Shown piece by piece: positions 47,714-56,943 of a stretch of 64,000 nucleotides of DNA. The notes under the pieces are model-generated. The model worked only from the letters and a program-made list of their open reading frames with translations, had not been told where the DNA came from and made no database searches. Numbering within the stretch: position 1 is the first letter of the stretch; the number at the start of each line of letters is the position of its first letter. Both the position numbers and the translations under genes were made by a program. The DNA lies in assembly GCA_902385655.1 (NCBI GenBank), contig CABMGO010000005.1, positions 35,584 through 99,583 on the forward strand, written 5' to 3'. The stretch comes from an uncultured archaeon (GTDB taxonomy: Archaea > Nanobdellota > Nanobdellia > Pacearchaeales > GW2011-AR1).

Positions 47714-47974
47714 ATGAGCAACTACAAATGGCATCCAGTAAGTGAACAAGAAAAAGAAGAAATCAAAACAAATGCAAAAAAACTTCTTGATGAATTTTCT
47801 TCAAAACTTACAAAAGTTTCTATTAAAGAAGAAAAGAAAGAAGTCGGAGAAAACCTTAGACCAGAAGGAAAAGGCTGGGAAACAAATCAAGATTTCAAAG
47901 AATTTATGTTTGACAATGCTCCAGAAGTTGATGACAATTTAATTATCGCAGAAAAAGGGGGCTGGAAAAAATAA
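47714..47974 (+). CDS. gatC: GatC-like amidotransferase subunit
   Basis: KKLLDEFSSKL...FMFDNAPEVDDNLIIAEKGGWKK; two genes upstream of gatA in the same run. Confidence 0.6.
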   Translation: MSNYKWHPVSEQEKEEIKTNAKKLLDEFSSKLTKVSIKEEKKEVGENLRPEGKGWETNQDFKEFMFDNAPEVDDNLIIAEKGGWKK

Positions 47975-47975
47975 A

Positions 47976-48389
47976 ATGTTTGAAGGAAAATTTATCATTG
48001 CATCTGGACCAGTAATCTTGAAAGAAGGAAAAATTTTATTAAATCATGACGAGAAGGACGACTTTTGGAAAATACCTGGAGGAACAATTGAAGAAGGAAT
48101 TGAAAATCTTGAAGAAGCATGTAAAAGAGAAGTTAAAGAGGAGATAAATGGGGAAATTGAAATAATCCGGCCGTTAAACCCAGTAATGATCTGGAAAAAT
48201 CCTCAAACAAAAGAAAGAATGGCAATAACTCTGATTCACTATCTTGCTAAACTATTAAATGAAGAAGAAATAAAACCGTGCGGAGAAATAAAAAAGGTCA
48301 AATGGATTTCTATCTCAGAGATAAAAGCAAGAAAATACAAAGTAGCACCAAATATTGAATTCTTAATAGAAAAAGGAGATATAAAATGA
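47976..48389 (+). CDS. Nudix hydrolase
   Basis: GGTIEEGIENLEEACKREVKEEING. Confidence 0.88.
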   Translation: MFEGKFIIASGPVILKEGKILLNHDEKDDFWKIPGGTIEEGIENLEEACKREVKEEINGEIEIIRPLNPVMIWKNPQTKERMAITLIHYLAKLLNEEEIKPCGEIKKVKWISISEIKARKYKVAPNIEFLIEKGDIK

Positions 48390-49720
48390 CTTCTCTCTCT
48401 CAAAAAGTCTCACAAATAAAATCTGGAAAGCTAACAGCTATGCAAAATGTGAATAATTTTTTAACTGCAATAGACAAAAAGAATAAAGACCTTAACATTT
48501 ACCTTCATTTAAATTCCGAAGCAATGAAACAAGCCGAAGAAATCGATTTGAAAATTAAACAGAAAAAAGAAACAGGAAAACTTGCAGGCCTTTGCGTTGC
48601 AATAAAATCAAACATCTCCGTTCAAGGATTAATAACAAACTGCGCATCAAAAGTTCTCGAAGATTATGTTTCCCCATATGATGCAACAGTAATAAAAAAA
48701 CTCAAAGATGAAGACGCAATAATTTTAGGAATGGTAAACATGGACGAATTTGCTTGTGGCGGTTCAGGAGAAACATCTGCATTCGGACCAACAAAAAATC
48801 CAGTCAATCCAGAGTTAATACCTGGGGGAAGTTCTTCTGGACCAGGAGCAGCAGTTGCTGCAGACCTGTGTGACTTCTCATTAGGTTCAGACACTGGCGG
48901 TTCAATAAGAAATCCAGCTTCACATTGCGGAATTGTAGGACTAAAACCAACCTATGGAGCAGTTTCTCGTTATGGATTACTTGATTTATGTATGTCTTTT
49001 GATACAATCGGACCAATGACAAAAACAGTTGAAGATAGTCAATTCATTTTCGACATAATAAAAGGCCAAGATAATTTTGACACAACAACAAAAGACTATC
49101 CAGAAATCAAATTAAAGAAAAAATACAAAATTGGTTTAGTAGATGTAGAAAAATATGCAAAACCAGAAGTCAAAAAAATAATTTATGAAAAAACAGAACA
49201 ACTTGCAAAAAAACATGGATATGAAATCAAAAAAGTTTCACTTCCGCTAGACATTGCACTTGAAACATACTATCTTTTAGTTTATGTAGAATTTTTCTCA
49301 GCAACAAGAAAGTATGATGGTAGAAGATTCGGAAAAAAAATTGAGAACTTTGCAGGTCATGAAGTTTTAAGAAGAATTTTAGGAGGAAGCGAAATTTCCA
49401 AAGCAGAATATCACGGAAAATATTACCGAGAAGCATTGAAAGCAAGAGAATTCCTTAGACAGCAATTTGAAAATCTTTTCGAAGAAGTCGATTTAATAAT
49501 TCTCCCAACAGTTCCAAGAACAGCACACAAAATCGGAGAAGATATAACAGTAGAAGAAATGTATGCTTATGACATTTTCACTTGCCCAGTAAATCCAGCA
49601 GGAATTCCTGGAATTTCTATCCCTGCAGGAATGATTGATAAAAAACCAATCGGCCTTCAAATTCTAGCACCTCACGGACATGAAGATTTTTTATTCGACG
49701 TGGGAAAAAAATTGGAATAA
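48386..49720 (+). CDS. gatA: Asp/Glu-tRNA amidotransferase subunit A
   Basis: Amidase signature GGSSSGPGAAVAADLCDFSLGSDTGGSIRNPASHCGIVGLKPTYGAVSR. Confidence 0.96.
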   Translation: MTSLSQKVSQIKSGKLTAMQNVNNFLTAIDKKNKDLNIYLHLNSEAMKQAEEIDLKIKQKKETGKLAGLCVAIKSNISVQGLITNCASKVLEDYVSPYDATVIKKLKDEDAIILGMVNMDEFACGGSGETSAFGPTKNPVNPELIPGGSSSGPGAAVAADLCDFSLGSDTGGSIRNPASHCGIVGLKPTYGAVSRYGLLDLCMSFDTIGPMTKTVEDSQFIFDIIKGQDNFDTTTKDYPEIKLKKKYKIGLVDVEKYAKPEVKKIIYEKTEQLAKKHGYEIKKVSLPLDIALETYYLLVYVEFFSATRKYDGRRFGKKIENFAGHEVLRRILGGSEISKAEYHGKYYREALKAREFLRQQFENLFEEVDLIILPTVPRTAHKIGEDITVEEMYAYDIFTCPVNPAGIPGISIPAGMIDKKPIGLQILAPHGHEDFLFDVGKKLE

Positions 49721-49765
49721 AAAATCTGAATATTTATTGACTAGCTAAAAGAAAAAATAAAGTCT

Positions 49766-49924
49766 GTTTTGATTTCCTAACGTTTTGGCAAACTCAAGAT
49801 AATAAACGGGCGGGTCTTGCCGAAGGCAAATGAGTGGGAGATTGGAAATCAAAACCAAAATTTCAGAAGATAAATAGAGACAATAAATTATGAAGAATGG
49901 ATTTTTGATGTCGCATCAAAAATC
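49766..49924. repeat. Palindrome cluster in intergenic region
   Basis: 12-bp inverted repeat GTTTTGATTTCC/GGAAATCAAAAC (49766-49777, 49844-49855) enclosing TTGCC-GAA-GGCAA (49817-49829); then GATTTTTGATG-TCG-CATCAAAAATC (49900-49924). Confidence 0.8.
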
Positions 49925-50024
49925 GAGAGTAAATAAAAGACAAATAAGACAAATTTTTCCGCAGAAAAACAAAATCTTTCTTTTGATTTTAAGGAAAACT
50001 TTTTTTTCTAAGAAAAGTAAGCCT

Positions 50025-50660
50025 TCACCACAGCCCATCATCAGTAAAAGGCCGAAGTTTCATTCCAAAAGTATTATCCGGTCTCCACCCAAAATAAAAG
50101 TCAAATCTTCTATTTGGAAACACAGGAAACTTAAAAGCTAAAAATGGCTTGCAATGATTCAATGAAAGATTAAATGAAGCTTTTGTACTAGAAAAAATAC
50201 AAGGATCTTTATCTTTATGTAAAACCAAAAATTTATCATTAGCTCTCAAAATAGCAAAACCATTTCTTTCCTCAGTCCTTTTTCCAAGAGTATACTTACA
50301 TAAATTTGAAGCAGGATTTCTCGCTTGCCATCTCAAGAAAGTCCAAGTGTTTATATTAGACGAATATGGTTTTTTACAATCTTCCCCAAATATCCCATTA
50401 TTCTCATTACCAAATAAATTCCAAGTTATCCAGTGTCCAACATCATATGGTTTAATTTGTTCACTACTCAAGGGAACAACCCTATACAAAAAATGTTCCT
50501 TCGCTTTATCTCGTAAAGAATCATTTTGATAATCAGTTAAATACTCTTGAAAATCTGGTCGAATATAATCCGGAGTAGAAACTTTATAACTTGCACAACC
50601 CGAAGAAAATGCCAGACACGAAGCAGCAATTAAACCGAGTAAATTTTTCTTTATGGACAT
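50025..50660 (-). CDS. Predicted lipoprotein
   Basis: MSIKKNLLGLIAASCLAFSSGCAS signal/lipobox. Confidence 0.6.
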   Translation of the reverse strand: MSIKKNLLGLIAASCLAFSSGCASYKVSTPDYIRPDFQEYLTDYQNDSLRDKAKEHFLYRVVPLSSEQIKPYDVGHWITWNLFGNENNGIFGEDCKKPYSSNINTWTFLRWQARNPASNLCKYTLGKRTEERNGFAILRANDKFLVLHKDKDPCIFSSTKASFNLSLNHCKPFLAFKFPVFPNRRFDFYFGWRPDNTFGMKLRPFTDDGLW

Positions 50661-50690
50661 TCAAAATAAAAGCAAAAAAAGTTTAAATTT

Positions 50691-51251
50691 CTATCGGCTT
50701 CCAAATTCGTTATGTAAAAATTCTCCCCAAGAATCAAAGTTACTCGCGACTCTTTCACGACCGATTGTCTGATAAGCTCTCTTACCCATCTCTTGATAAA
50801 ACTCTGGAGACGGAGCAGCATGACGATCACATCTTCTTAACAAAGCAGGCCTAAAAAAAGCCAACCCGAATAAACACTTTGAGGCAAAGTCTTCACTTAC
50901 TCTAAGCATCTCTCTTTTGTATCTTCTTTCACTAGCTAGAGAAAAATCACGAACATAATCTGAATAAACAGGAAGTAAACTTTGCTCATGATGAAAATAT
51001 TTTTCTAATTTTGAAGAAATATAAACTTGCTCCTCACTACTAGCAAAATCTGCAGCAGCCATTAACAACATCATATAATTTTGATCAATTGGAGTAACTC
51101 GGTCTCTAGAATCTAAACGAGCTTTTACGAGTGAAGGAACATGCTCTAAAAAATCAGGGTCATCGGATAGAGTTCGCCAAGTATTATCATCCATTTCTGG
51201 AAAAAATGCCCTTAAGAGCCTGAAATCTCCCATCAAAAACCCACAAATCAA
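50691..51251 (-). CDS. Hypothetical protein
   Basis: 186 aa ORF. Confidence 0.6.
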   Translation of the reverse strand: MICGFLMGDFRLLRAFFPEMDDNTWRTLSDDPDFLEHVPSLVKARLDSRDRVTPIDQNYMMLLMAAADFASSEEQVYISSKLEKYFHHEQSLLPVYSDYVRDFSLASERRYKREMLRVSEDFASKCLFGLAFFRPALLRRCDRHAAPSPEFYQEMGKRAYQTIGRERVASNFDSWGEFLHNEFGSR

Positions 51252-51278
51252 GCCTTTAAATCCATTTATATTCTCAAG

Positions 51279-51560
51279 TTAGTCGTTATTAATTTCAGCC
51301 AATAATTCCTTAACGTCAATCCCATGTGCCTCAGCACCATGCCTCAAAGTTTCAAACTGAGACATATGACATCCAACACAACCCATCCCCATAAACATTA
51401 ATTTTTGAATAGCCTCAGGTTTTTTTCGAATAATTTCTGCAATAGTCATATCCGCAGTTATTTTAGAATTCTTTACTTCCCGCAGAGATGATCCCGAAAG
51501 TTGACGAGACCTTTGTGCAGATGAGGGACTAGTTTTTTTAGAAGTTGATTTTTTTGCCAT
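51279..51560 (-). CDS. DUF1858-domain protein
   Basis: KITADMTIAEIIRKKPEAIQKLMFMGMGCVGCHMSQFETLRHGAEAHGIDVKELLAEIN. Confidence 0.85.
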   Translation of the reverse strand: MAKKSTSKKTSPSSAQRSRQLSGSSLREVKNSKITADMTIAEIIRKKPEAIQKLMFMGMGCVGCHMSQFETLRHGAEAHGIDVKELLAEINND

Positions 51561-51561
51561 A

Positions 51562-51681
51562 TTAATCTCCAAAAAATTCGTCCTCGGCCTCTTCTAAGGT
51601 TTTCCCCTCTTCCTCTAGTTCCTCTTCGCACTCGATTTCATTCCTAAAAGCACAAAGATGTTTTTTAAAATCGTTTACCAT
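51562..51681 (-). CDS. 39-aa acidic small protein upstream of DUF1858 gene
   Basis: MVNDFKKHLCAFRNEIECEEELEEEGKTLEEAEDEFFGD*, one base from the next start; not in ORF track. Confidence 0.5.
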   Translation of the reverse strand: MVNDFKKHLCAFRNEIECEEELEEEGKTLEEAEDEFFGD

Positions 51682-51867
51682 TTAATTAAGGAGTCTCAAA
51701 AGTTTATATATATTTGTTTAGAGTGTGAACTTAATTCCCAATCATGTCAAAAAGAAAAATTTTATTGACAAACTAAACGGATAACTTTAGAAAATAGGGG
51801 AGGGAATTCCTGCAAAACAGGAATAATTGGGGAAATAATCAATAAACTTTTTCGACCAAAACCACCG

Positions 51868-52232
51868 TCAATATTTCGGACTTGCATTACAATATTTTAG
51901 CACATCTTTATTGTATCTCTTACAAACCTGACAAGACTCCTTCGAGCTTTTCATAACCGCTAAAATTCTCAATATTTCGGCCATACCATTTGACTTTTTT
52001 TCAGATAATAGCTTAGCGGACTTCTTAATTTCGTCAGAAACATCTTTAGAAATTTTTATTTTGTTAGCTCTTTTATTAGAAAGGTACTGAGAAACTGCAG
52101 CTTTGCTTATACCTAGACAATCTCCCACGAATCGTAAGTCCAACTATACTCTTTGACGAGCAAAAGAGCCAACTCCTTCCGAATCTTTGGTAAAATATAC
52201 CAAACTTCAACTTCTTGAGGTAATAAGTACAC
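51868..52232 (-). pseudogene. Frameshifted archaeal HTH transcription regulator
   Basis: GTG at 52232 gives MYLLPQEVEVWYILPKIRKELALLLVKEYSW..., then a different frame continues DLRFVGDCLGISKAAVSQYLSNKRANKIKIS; together they match one HTH family. Confidence 0.6.
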
Positions 52233-52302
52233 GTTGTTTAGGTTATGCAGTTTAGATAAAAAGTTAACAATAGTTTACTTTATAAAAGTTATGCAGATAA
52301 AA

Positions 52303-52668
52303 TCAACAACCAGAAAATTTTGACAAAACATTCAGGGATAAACTTCCATGAATAATTACTCCATTAACCTTCCAAGTTGGAAAAATAATAACTCCCTCAC
52401 ATGCGCTTACATTCGCAGTACAATCGACAACCCTCACTTGGTGAGAATAATTTCCAAAAAGACTTAACTGCGCCTGAACATTATTATCTTGAGGACTTCC
52501 GTATAACAAGATATTTTTTTTATTTAAACATTCAACAAAAGAGTTCATATCGCTAGTACCTTTCCCTTCCTCAGAGACAAGTATATTTCTAGATATTAAA
52601 AAAATTCCCACAATAACTAAAGCAGCAATCAATGCCCATAAAAACAATTTGAAATTAATATTACGCAT
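52303..52668 (-). CDS. Membrane-anchored thioredoxin-like protein lacking CxxC
   Basis: TM N-term; FVECLNKKNILLYGSPQDNNVQAQLSLFG...VVDCTANVSACEGVIIFPTWKVNG. Confidence 0.6.
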   Translation of the reverse strand: MRNINFKLFLWALIAALVIVGIFLISRNILVSEEGKGTSDMNSFVECLNKKNILLYGSPQDNNVQAQLSLFGNYSHQVRVVDCTANVSACEGVIIFPTWKVNGVIIHGSLSLNVLSKFSGC

Positions 52669-52748
52669 ATTATTAGAATAAACTTGGACTTTTTAAAATT
52701 AGTTATTATCCTTAATAAAGTTTATAAAGAAGTAAACCAAGTACAATT

Positions 52749-53303
52749 ATGACAAATTGGTGGATTATCGGTGGCGCAGTAGTTGTTGTGGGCGGAATGT
52801 TCTTTGCCTATTACAATAGATTTATAAGATTAACCAATCAGATTGAAAATTCTTTAGCCCAGATTGATGTCCAATTAAAAAGAAGAGCAGACTTAATCCC
52901 TAACCTAATGGAGTCCGTAAAGGGATACATGAAACACGAAAAATCAATAATCACTGAAGTAACAAATGCAAGAAAAGCACTTGTAAGCGCAAAGGGATTG
53001 AACAATAAAGTAAAAGCAGACGAAAAACTTGAAGGCGCTCTTGGAAGATTATTTGCAATCGCTGAAAATTATCCAAATTTGAAAGCAAATGAAAATTTCG
53101 TCCAATTCCAACAAGAACTTTCATCAACAGAGGACAAAATTGCATATGCAAGACAGTATTACAACGATGGAATTCTTTCTTATAACACATCAAGACAAAC
53201 AATTCCAGGAAGATGGTTTGCAGCATTATATGGTTTTGGAGATAGAAAATACTTAGAGATTTCTGCAAGTGAGAGAGTAACACCGAAAGTTAAGTTTGAT
53301 TAA
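52749..53303 (+). CDS. LemA family protein
   Basis: YNRFIRLTNQIENSLAQIDVQLKRRADLIPNLMESVKGYMKHEKSI. Confidence 0.94.
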   Translation: MTNWWIIGGAVVVVGGMFFAYYNRFIRLTNQIENSLAQIDVQLKRRADLIPNLMESVKGYMKHEKSIITEVTNARKALVSAKGLNNKVKADEKLEGALGRLFAIAENYPNLKANENFVQFQQELSSTEDKIAYARQYYNDGILSYNTSRQTIPGRWFAALYGFGDRKYLEISASERVTPKVKFD

Positions 53304-53361
53304 AATTCAGCACATTCTCGAGACTATAAATATTTAAAAACAACAAGTAATCTCAAATTTT

Positions 53362-53787
53362 ATGGAAGCAAAACAACAATTTGAAGAATTAGTCCAAGAA
53401 TCCTATTTGAAAGCAAAAAAGATAATTTTAGAAGAAGCAAGAAAACTTAATCCTTTTCCAACTATGCAAATGGGGCTATGGATAAGAGAGACTGCTCAAC
53501 CAGCAGAAGATCTTCCAGGTATATTGATTTATGATGATGGTAAATTCTGGACACAAAACTATCAAATTATTTTAAGACCTCAAGGATTGTACAGATTTAG
53601 TTTACATTCATTTGAAAGAACAAACAATGGGCACGTCACAGGTATGGTAGAGGCTCTGCCAGATTCTAATACTCAATCTGAATTAGATGCAGGATATATT
53701 ACTTATGGGAGAGCAGCATTATACAAGATTAATGAAATTTTAAAATCAAGAGAACAAAAACCAACACGCATAAGAACATCACGATAA
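53362..53787 (+). CDS. Hypothetical protein
   Basis: 141 aa ORF. Confidence 0.6.
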   Translation: MEAKQQFEELVQESYLKAKKIILEEARKLNPFPTMQMGLWIRETAQPAEDLPGILIYDDGKFWTQNYQIILRPQGLYRFSLHSFERTNNGHVTGMVEALPDSNTQSELDAGYITYGRAALYKINEILKSREQKPTRIRTSR

Positions 53788-53847
53788 TTGAAGTCCGATT
53801 AAATTCACAATATAAATTCTTTTAAATATCCGATTTTAATCGCTTCT

Positions 53848-54402
53848 ATGAAAATATGTGTATTTGCATCGTCCTCAGAAGTAGATCATATTTATCAAAA
53901 TGCAGCAATAGAATTGGGACAATTAACAGGCTCTCAAGGCCATAGGTTGGTTTACGGCGGAGCAAAAAGAGGACTCATGGGACTTGCTTCTACAGCCCAT
54001 CAACAAGCAGGCGGAAAAACAATCGGAATTTTACCAGTGAGATTTGAAGCTATCGCGGGAGGAGAAGATGAACTTATTCTTGTTCCAGACTTTCCAGAAA
54101 GAGTAACAAAAATGAAAGAACTCTCGGATGCATTCATAGGATTAGCTGGAGGATTCGGAACATTGTATGAATTAGCTGACGTCATCCAAGCAGGCCAGTT
54201 TAATGAGCACTCCAAACCAATTGTTCTAATAAATACAAATCGATTTTATGATGAACTGAATACATTTCTCGAGAAAATTGTCCAAGAAAAATTTGCACCG
54301 ATAGACAATGCAAAATTATGGAGCGTAGCACAGACACCCCAAGCAGCGTTAGAATACATACGAACCTATAGACCATCATTAAAACATGATAAGTTAGGAT
54401 AA
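53848..54402 (+). CDS. LOG-family phosphoribohydrolase
   Basis: VYGGAKRGLMGLAS, PGRVT-like FPERVTKMKELSDAFIGLAGGFGTLYEL. Confidence 0.9.
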   Translation: MKICVFASSSEVDHIYQNAAIELGQLTGSQGHRLVYGGAKRGLMGLASTAHQQAGGKTIGILPVRFEAIAGGEDELILVPDFPERVTKMKELSDAFIGLAGGFGTLYELADVIQAGQFNEHSKPIVLINTNRFYDELNTFLEKIVQEKFAPIDNAKLWSVAQTPQAALEYIRTYRPSLKHDKLG

Positions 54403-55380
54403 TTACAAATAAACAAATTTATGTTCTTGTGAAATCGTTAGTACATCTACTTTCTTTATAATATCCGAGAACTCATCTTTCATTTCTCCCAAAAGTTTAT
54501 CAAATTCCTCTTCTGAGAAAACTTCAAATTCCGGTTCTAAATCCCAATTCCCAATTACCTCGACATTGTGAATAATATTTTTATTTGAATTAAAATAATC
54601 AATTAAATCTCTAACTCTTTCCTTTTTAGGATTGTCTAGATAAACAAAAGTTTTGTAAAATTTTATTCCTAACTTATTATAATCAACGGCAATTCTGAAA
54701 CCAGTTATAATTTTTCTGTCAACTAATCTTTTAATTCGGTAATTAATAACTCTTTCACTTTCTTTTAATTTGAAAGCAATATCAACTATGGGCTTCCTTC
54801 CATTTTCAGCCAACTCTTTTAGAATATTCACATCCAACTCATCCAAGTTAATTTCTTGAGATTCATCGACCAAAACTCTTTCTCTGTCAGAACTAGCCCT
54901 ATCTTTAATTAAAAAATCTCTATCAAAAACTTCTGCTTTAAAACAAACAGCTAAAGATTTATCTAAAACATATCCTGAGAAAATACTCAAAACTTCATCT
55001 TCAATTTTGTTTATTTCTGTCAACGATTTTCCAACACCAGAAACAATCATATCCCAGTTTCCACGACAAGAAACAATCCATTTTACGCCTTCGATTTTTT
55101 CGACTTTTTTTAACAAACTCCCAAACTTATTGGAATCAATATTTTGTAAAGATAATGCGACCTTAAACTCAATTTGCCCAAGACAAGACAAATTAATTAC
55201 AACCTGATAATGAGTGATAATTTTTTCTTCTTCAAACTTTTTTATTCTATAATTTACAACCTCCGAAGATAAACCCACTTTCTTTCCAATCTGCGAACAC
55301 GTTTGCCGACAATCTTTGTCTAACTCATAAAGAATCTTTCTATCTTTCAAATCTAATCGGAATTCTTCATATCTTTGCAT
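54403..55380 (-). CDS. Lrp/AsnC-family regulator with two tandem modules
   Basis: DRKILYELDKDCRQTCSQIGKKVGLSSEVVNYRIKKFEEEKII and DVNILKELAENGRKPIVDIAFKLKESERVINYRIKRL. Confidence 0.85.
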   Translation of the reverse strand: MQRYEEFRLDLKDRKILYELDKDCRQTCSQIGKKVGLSSEVVNYRIKKFEEEKIITHYQVVINLSCLGQIEFKVALSLQNIDSNKFGSLLKKVEKIEGVKWIVSCRGNWDMIVSGVGKSLTEINKIEDEVLSIFSGYVLDKSLAVCFKAEVFDRDFLIKDRASSDRERVLVDESQEINLDELDVNILKELAENGRKPIVDIAFKLKESERVINYRIKRLVDRKIITGFRIAVDYNKLGIKFYKTFVYLDNPKKERVRDLIDYFNSNKNIIHNVEVIGNWDLEPEFEVFSEEEFDKLLGEMKDEFSDIIKKVDVLTISQEHKFVYL

Positions 55381-55503
55381 ATCTATAAAAGATACATTTA
55401 GTATATAAATTTTGTGTTTTTATTAAAAAATATAATAAAACATTATATAAAAGGCAAAATACTACTGAATAGTGTAAACAACAAAGTTTACGGGAAAAAC
55501 AAA

Positions 55504-56076
55504 ATGACAAACGAAGAAACATCTGGCGCTAAAGCAGCAAAGTACGCAAAATCTTTGTGCAAGTCAGTTATCCCTACAGAATACATTTTTGCTCAGAACA
55601 GCCCAAGCAATTGTGAAAATCATATTTGTTCGATTACGAACCAACCTTGTGTCGGAAGCCATCAACAATTTGATGGAGAGGGCGGACATCCAATGTACAT
55701 TAGTTGGTACTCAACGTATATGGATCCAAAAGATGTAGAAGACTGCCCAATGAGCCATCTAGATGAATCTCAAGCAGAAACTGTTAAAGAAAAAAAACAA
55801 GAATTAGTCAAAAGATACGAAAGTTCTATAGAACAGGCTAGAAAACTAGCTAAACTTTGGAAAGCAGAAAACAAACTATACGAACTACAGCAAGGAAAAA
55901 GTCCAAGAAGAGAATACTTAACAGAAAAACAAGAAGAAGAAATTGAAAGATTAAAAAGAGAAGCTGAAAGAACTAGAAAATCAGGATTAGCAGAACTTTC
56001 TCAAAATATAGAACTATGGAAAGAAGAAAATATTATTTCTCAATTAAAAAGAGAGTTAAAAAGAGGAGTAAAATGA
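55504..56076 (+). CDS. Hypothetical Cys-containing coiled-coil protein
   Basis: ORF 55414-56076 trimmed to MTNEETSGAK; CENHICSITNQPCVG, long charged helix. Confidence 0.6.
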   Translation: MTNEETSGAKAAKYAKSLCKSVIPTEYIFAQNSPSNCENHICSITNQPCVGSHQQFDGEGGHPMYISWYSTYMDPKDVEDCPMSHLDESQAETVKEKKQELVKRYESSIEQARKLAKLWKAENKLYELQQGKSPRREYLTEKQEEEIERLKREAERTRKSGLAELSQNIELWKEENIISQLKRELKRGVK

Positions 56077-56495
56077 TAAACTTAATACAAAAGTTATTCC
56101 GAAGAGAAGAAAAGCCTAGAAAAGTAGAAACATTACCTGAAGTAATAGTAGAAAATTTAGATTATGAAGGGTTAATTAATTTACTTGACAAAGTTGATCT
56201 GAAAGTAAAAATTCAAGTTTCATATGAACTTCCCTTAGAGGGAGAAGGACATTTTAAAGATGTTAATGCCTTGGATTTAACTGATTTTATACAAAGAGAA
56301 TTCAAAGAAAACTCTGCTTGTTTCAGATATAGGACTAGAGCAGAACATAGAATTACTTCTAGAACTAATGAAGAACAACACGCAGTAGAAGTCACAAAAG
56401 AAAGGTTAAGTAGCTATATTGGGAATCAGGAGATCTGGAAAAATTCTGGACATGAAGCTAGCATAGGCTATTGTTTAAAGAGAGGGGAAAATTAA
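56073..56495 (+). CDS. Hypothetical protein
   Basis: Start MINLIQK gives ATGA overlap with upstream gene. Confidence 0.55.
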   Translation: MINLIQKLFRREEKPRKVETLPEVIVENLDYEGLINLLDKVDLKVKIQVSYELPLEGEGHFKDVNALDLTDFIQREFKENSACFRYRTRAEHRITSRTNEEQHAVEVTKERLSSYIGNQEIWKNSGHEASIGYCLKRGEN

Positions 56496-56496
56496 A

Positions 56497-56943
56497 ATGA
56501 CAAACGGAAAAACATTTGAAGAAATAAGAGCAAACATGGATAAGGAAGTTAAGAAAATGAAAAAAACTGTTATTTATCTTGCTGCTACCTTGACAGCGGC
56601 TGGTGCTTTAATCCTATCAAAACCATATCTGCTTCATAGACCTGAACCTCCGAAACCAGAACAATATCAGAATAGAATAACTGCCCTAGAGAATATCCTT
56701 CTTCACGACTTGGATGGAAATGGCACAGTTGATGCAATAACTAGCAAAGGAGAAAGATACCAACTAATTTACGTCTCTCCAGAATTCAAAACAAATGAAA
56801 TGGCAATTAGAGATTTTTATTTATTCAGTTACGCAAAACCTATGCCAAAAGAACTACAAGATTCTGCAACAGAATTAAAAAAATCCCAAGAAACATTTTA
56901 TTTTAATGCAGCAAAAACAGACTATGAATTAAGAAAAAACTAA
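56497..56943 (+). CDS. Hypothetical protein with one TM segment
   Basis: 148 aa; VIYLAATLTAAGALIL; HDLDGNGTVDAI EF-like segment. Confidence 0.55.
   Translation: MTNGKTFEEIRANMDKEVKKMKKTVIYLAATLTAAGALILSKPYLLHRPEPPKPEQYQNRITALENILLHDLDGNGTVDAITSKGERYQLIYVSPEFKTNEMAIRDFYLFSYAKPMPKELQDSATELKKSQETFYFNAAKTDYELRKN

Noticed and set aside
49890-50141. 83-aa plus-strand ORF
   Set aside because: Low-complexity Lys/Ser-rich, contains the 11-bp palindrome and overlaps the lipoprotein gene in antisense.
51806-51824. ATTCCTG-CAAAA-CAGGAAT hairpin
   Set aside because: Single 7-bp stem in AT-rich intergenic DNA with no sign of recurrence; not enough to claim a terminator or ncRNA.
52242-52296. Direct repeat GTTATGCAG (52242, 52288)
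   Set aside because: Nine bases, two copies upstream of a broken HTH gene; could be an operator but is within chance expectation.
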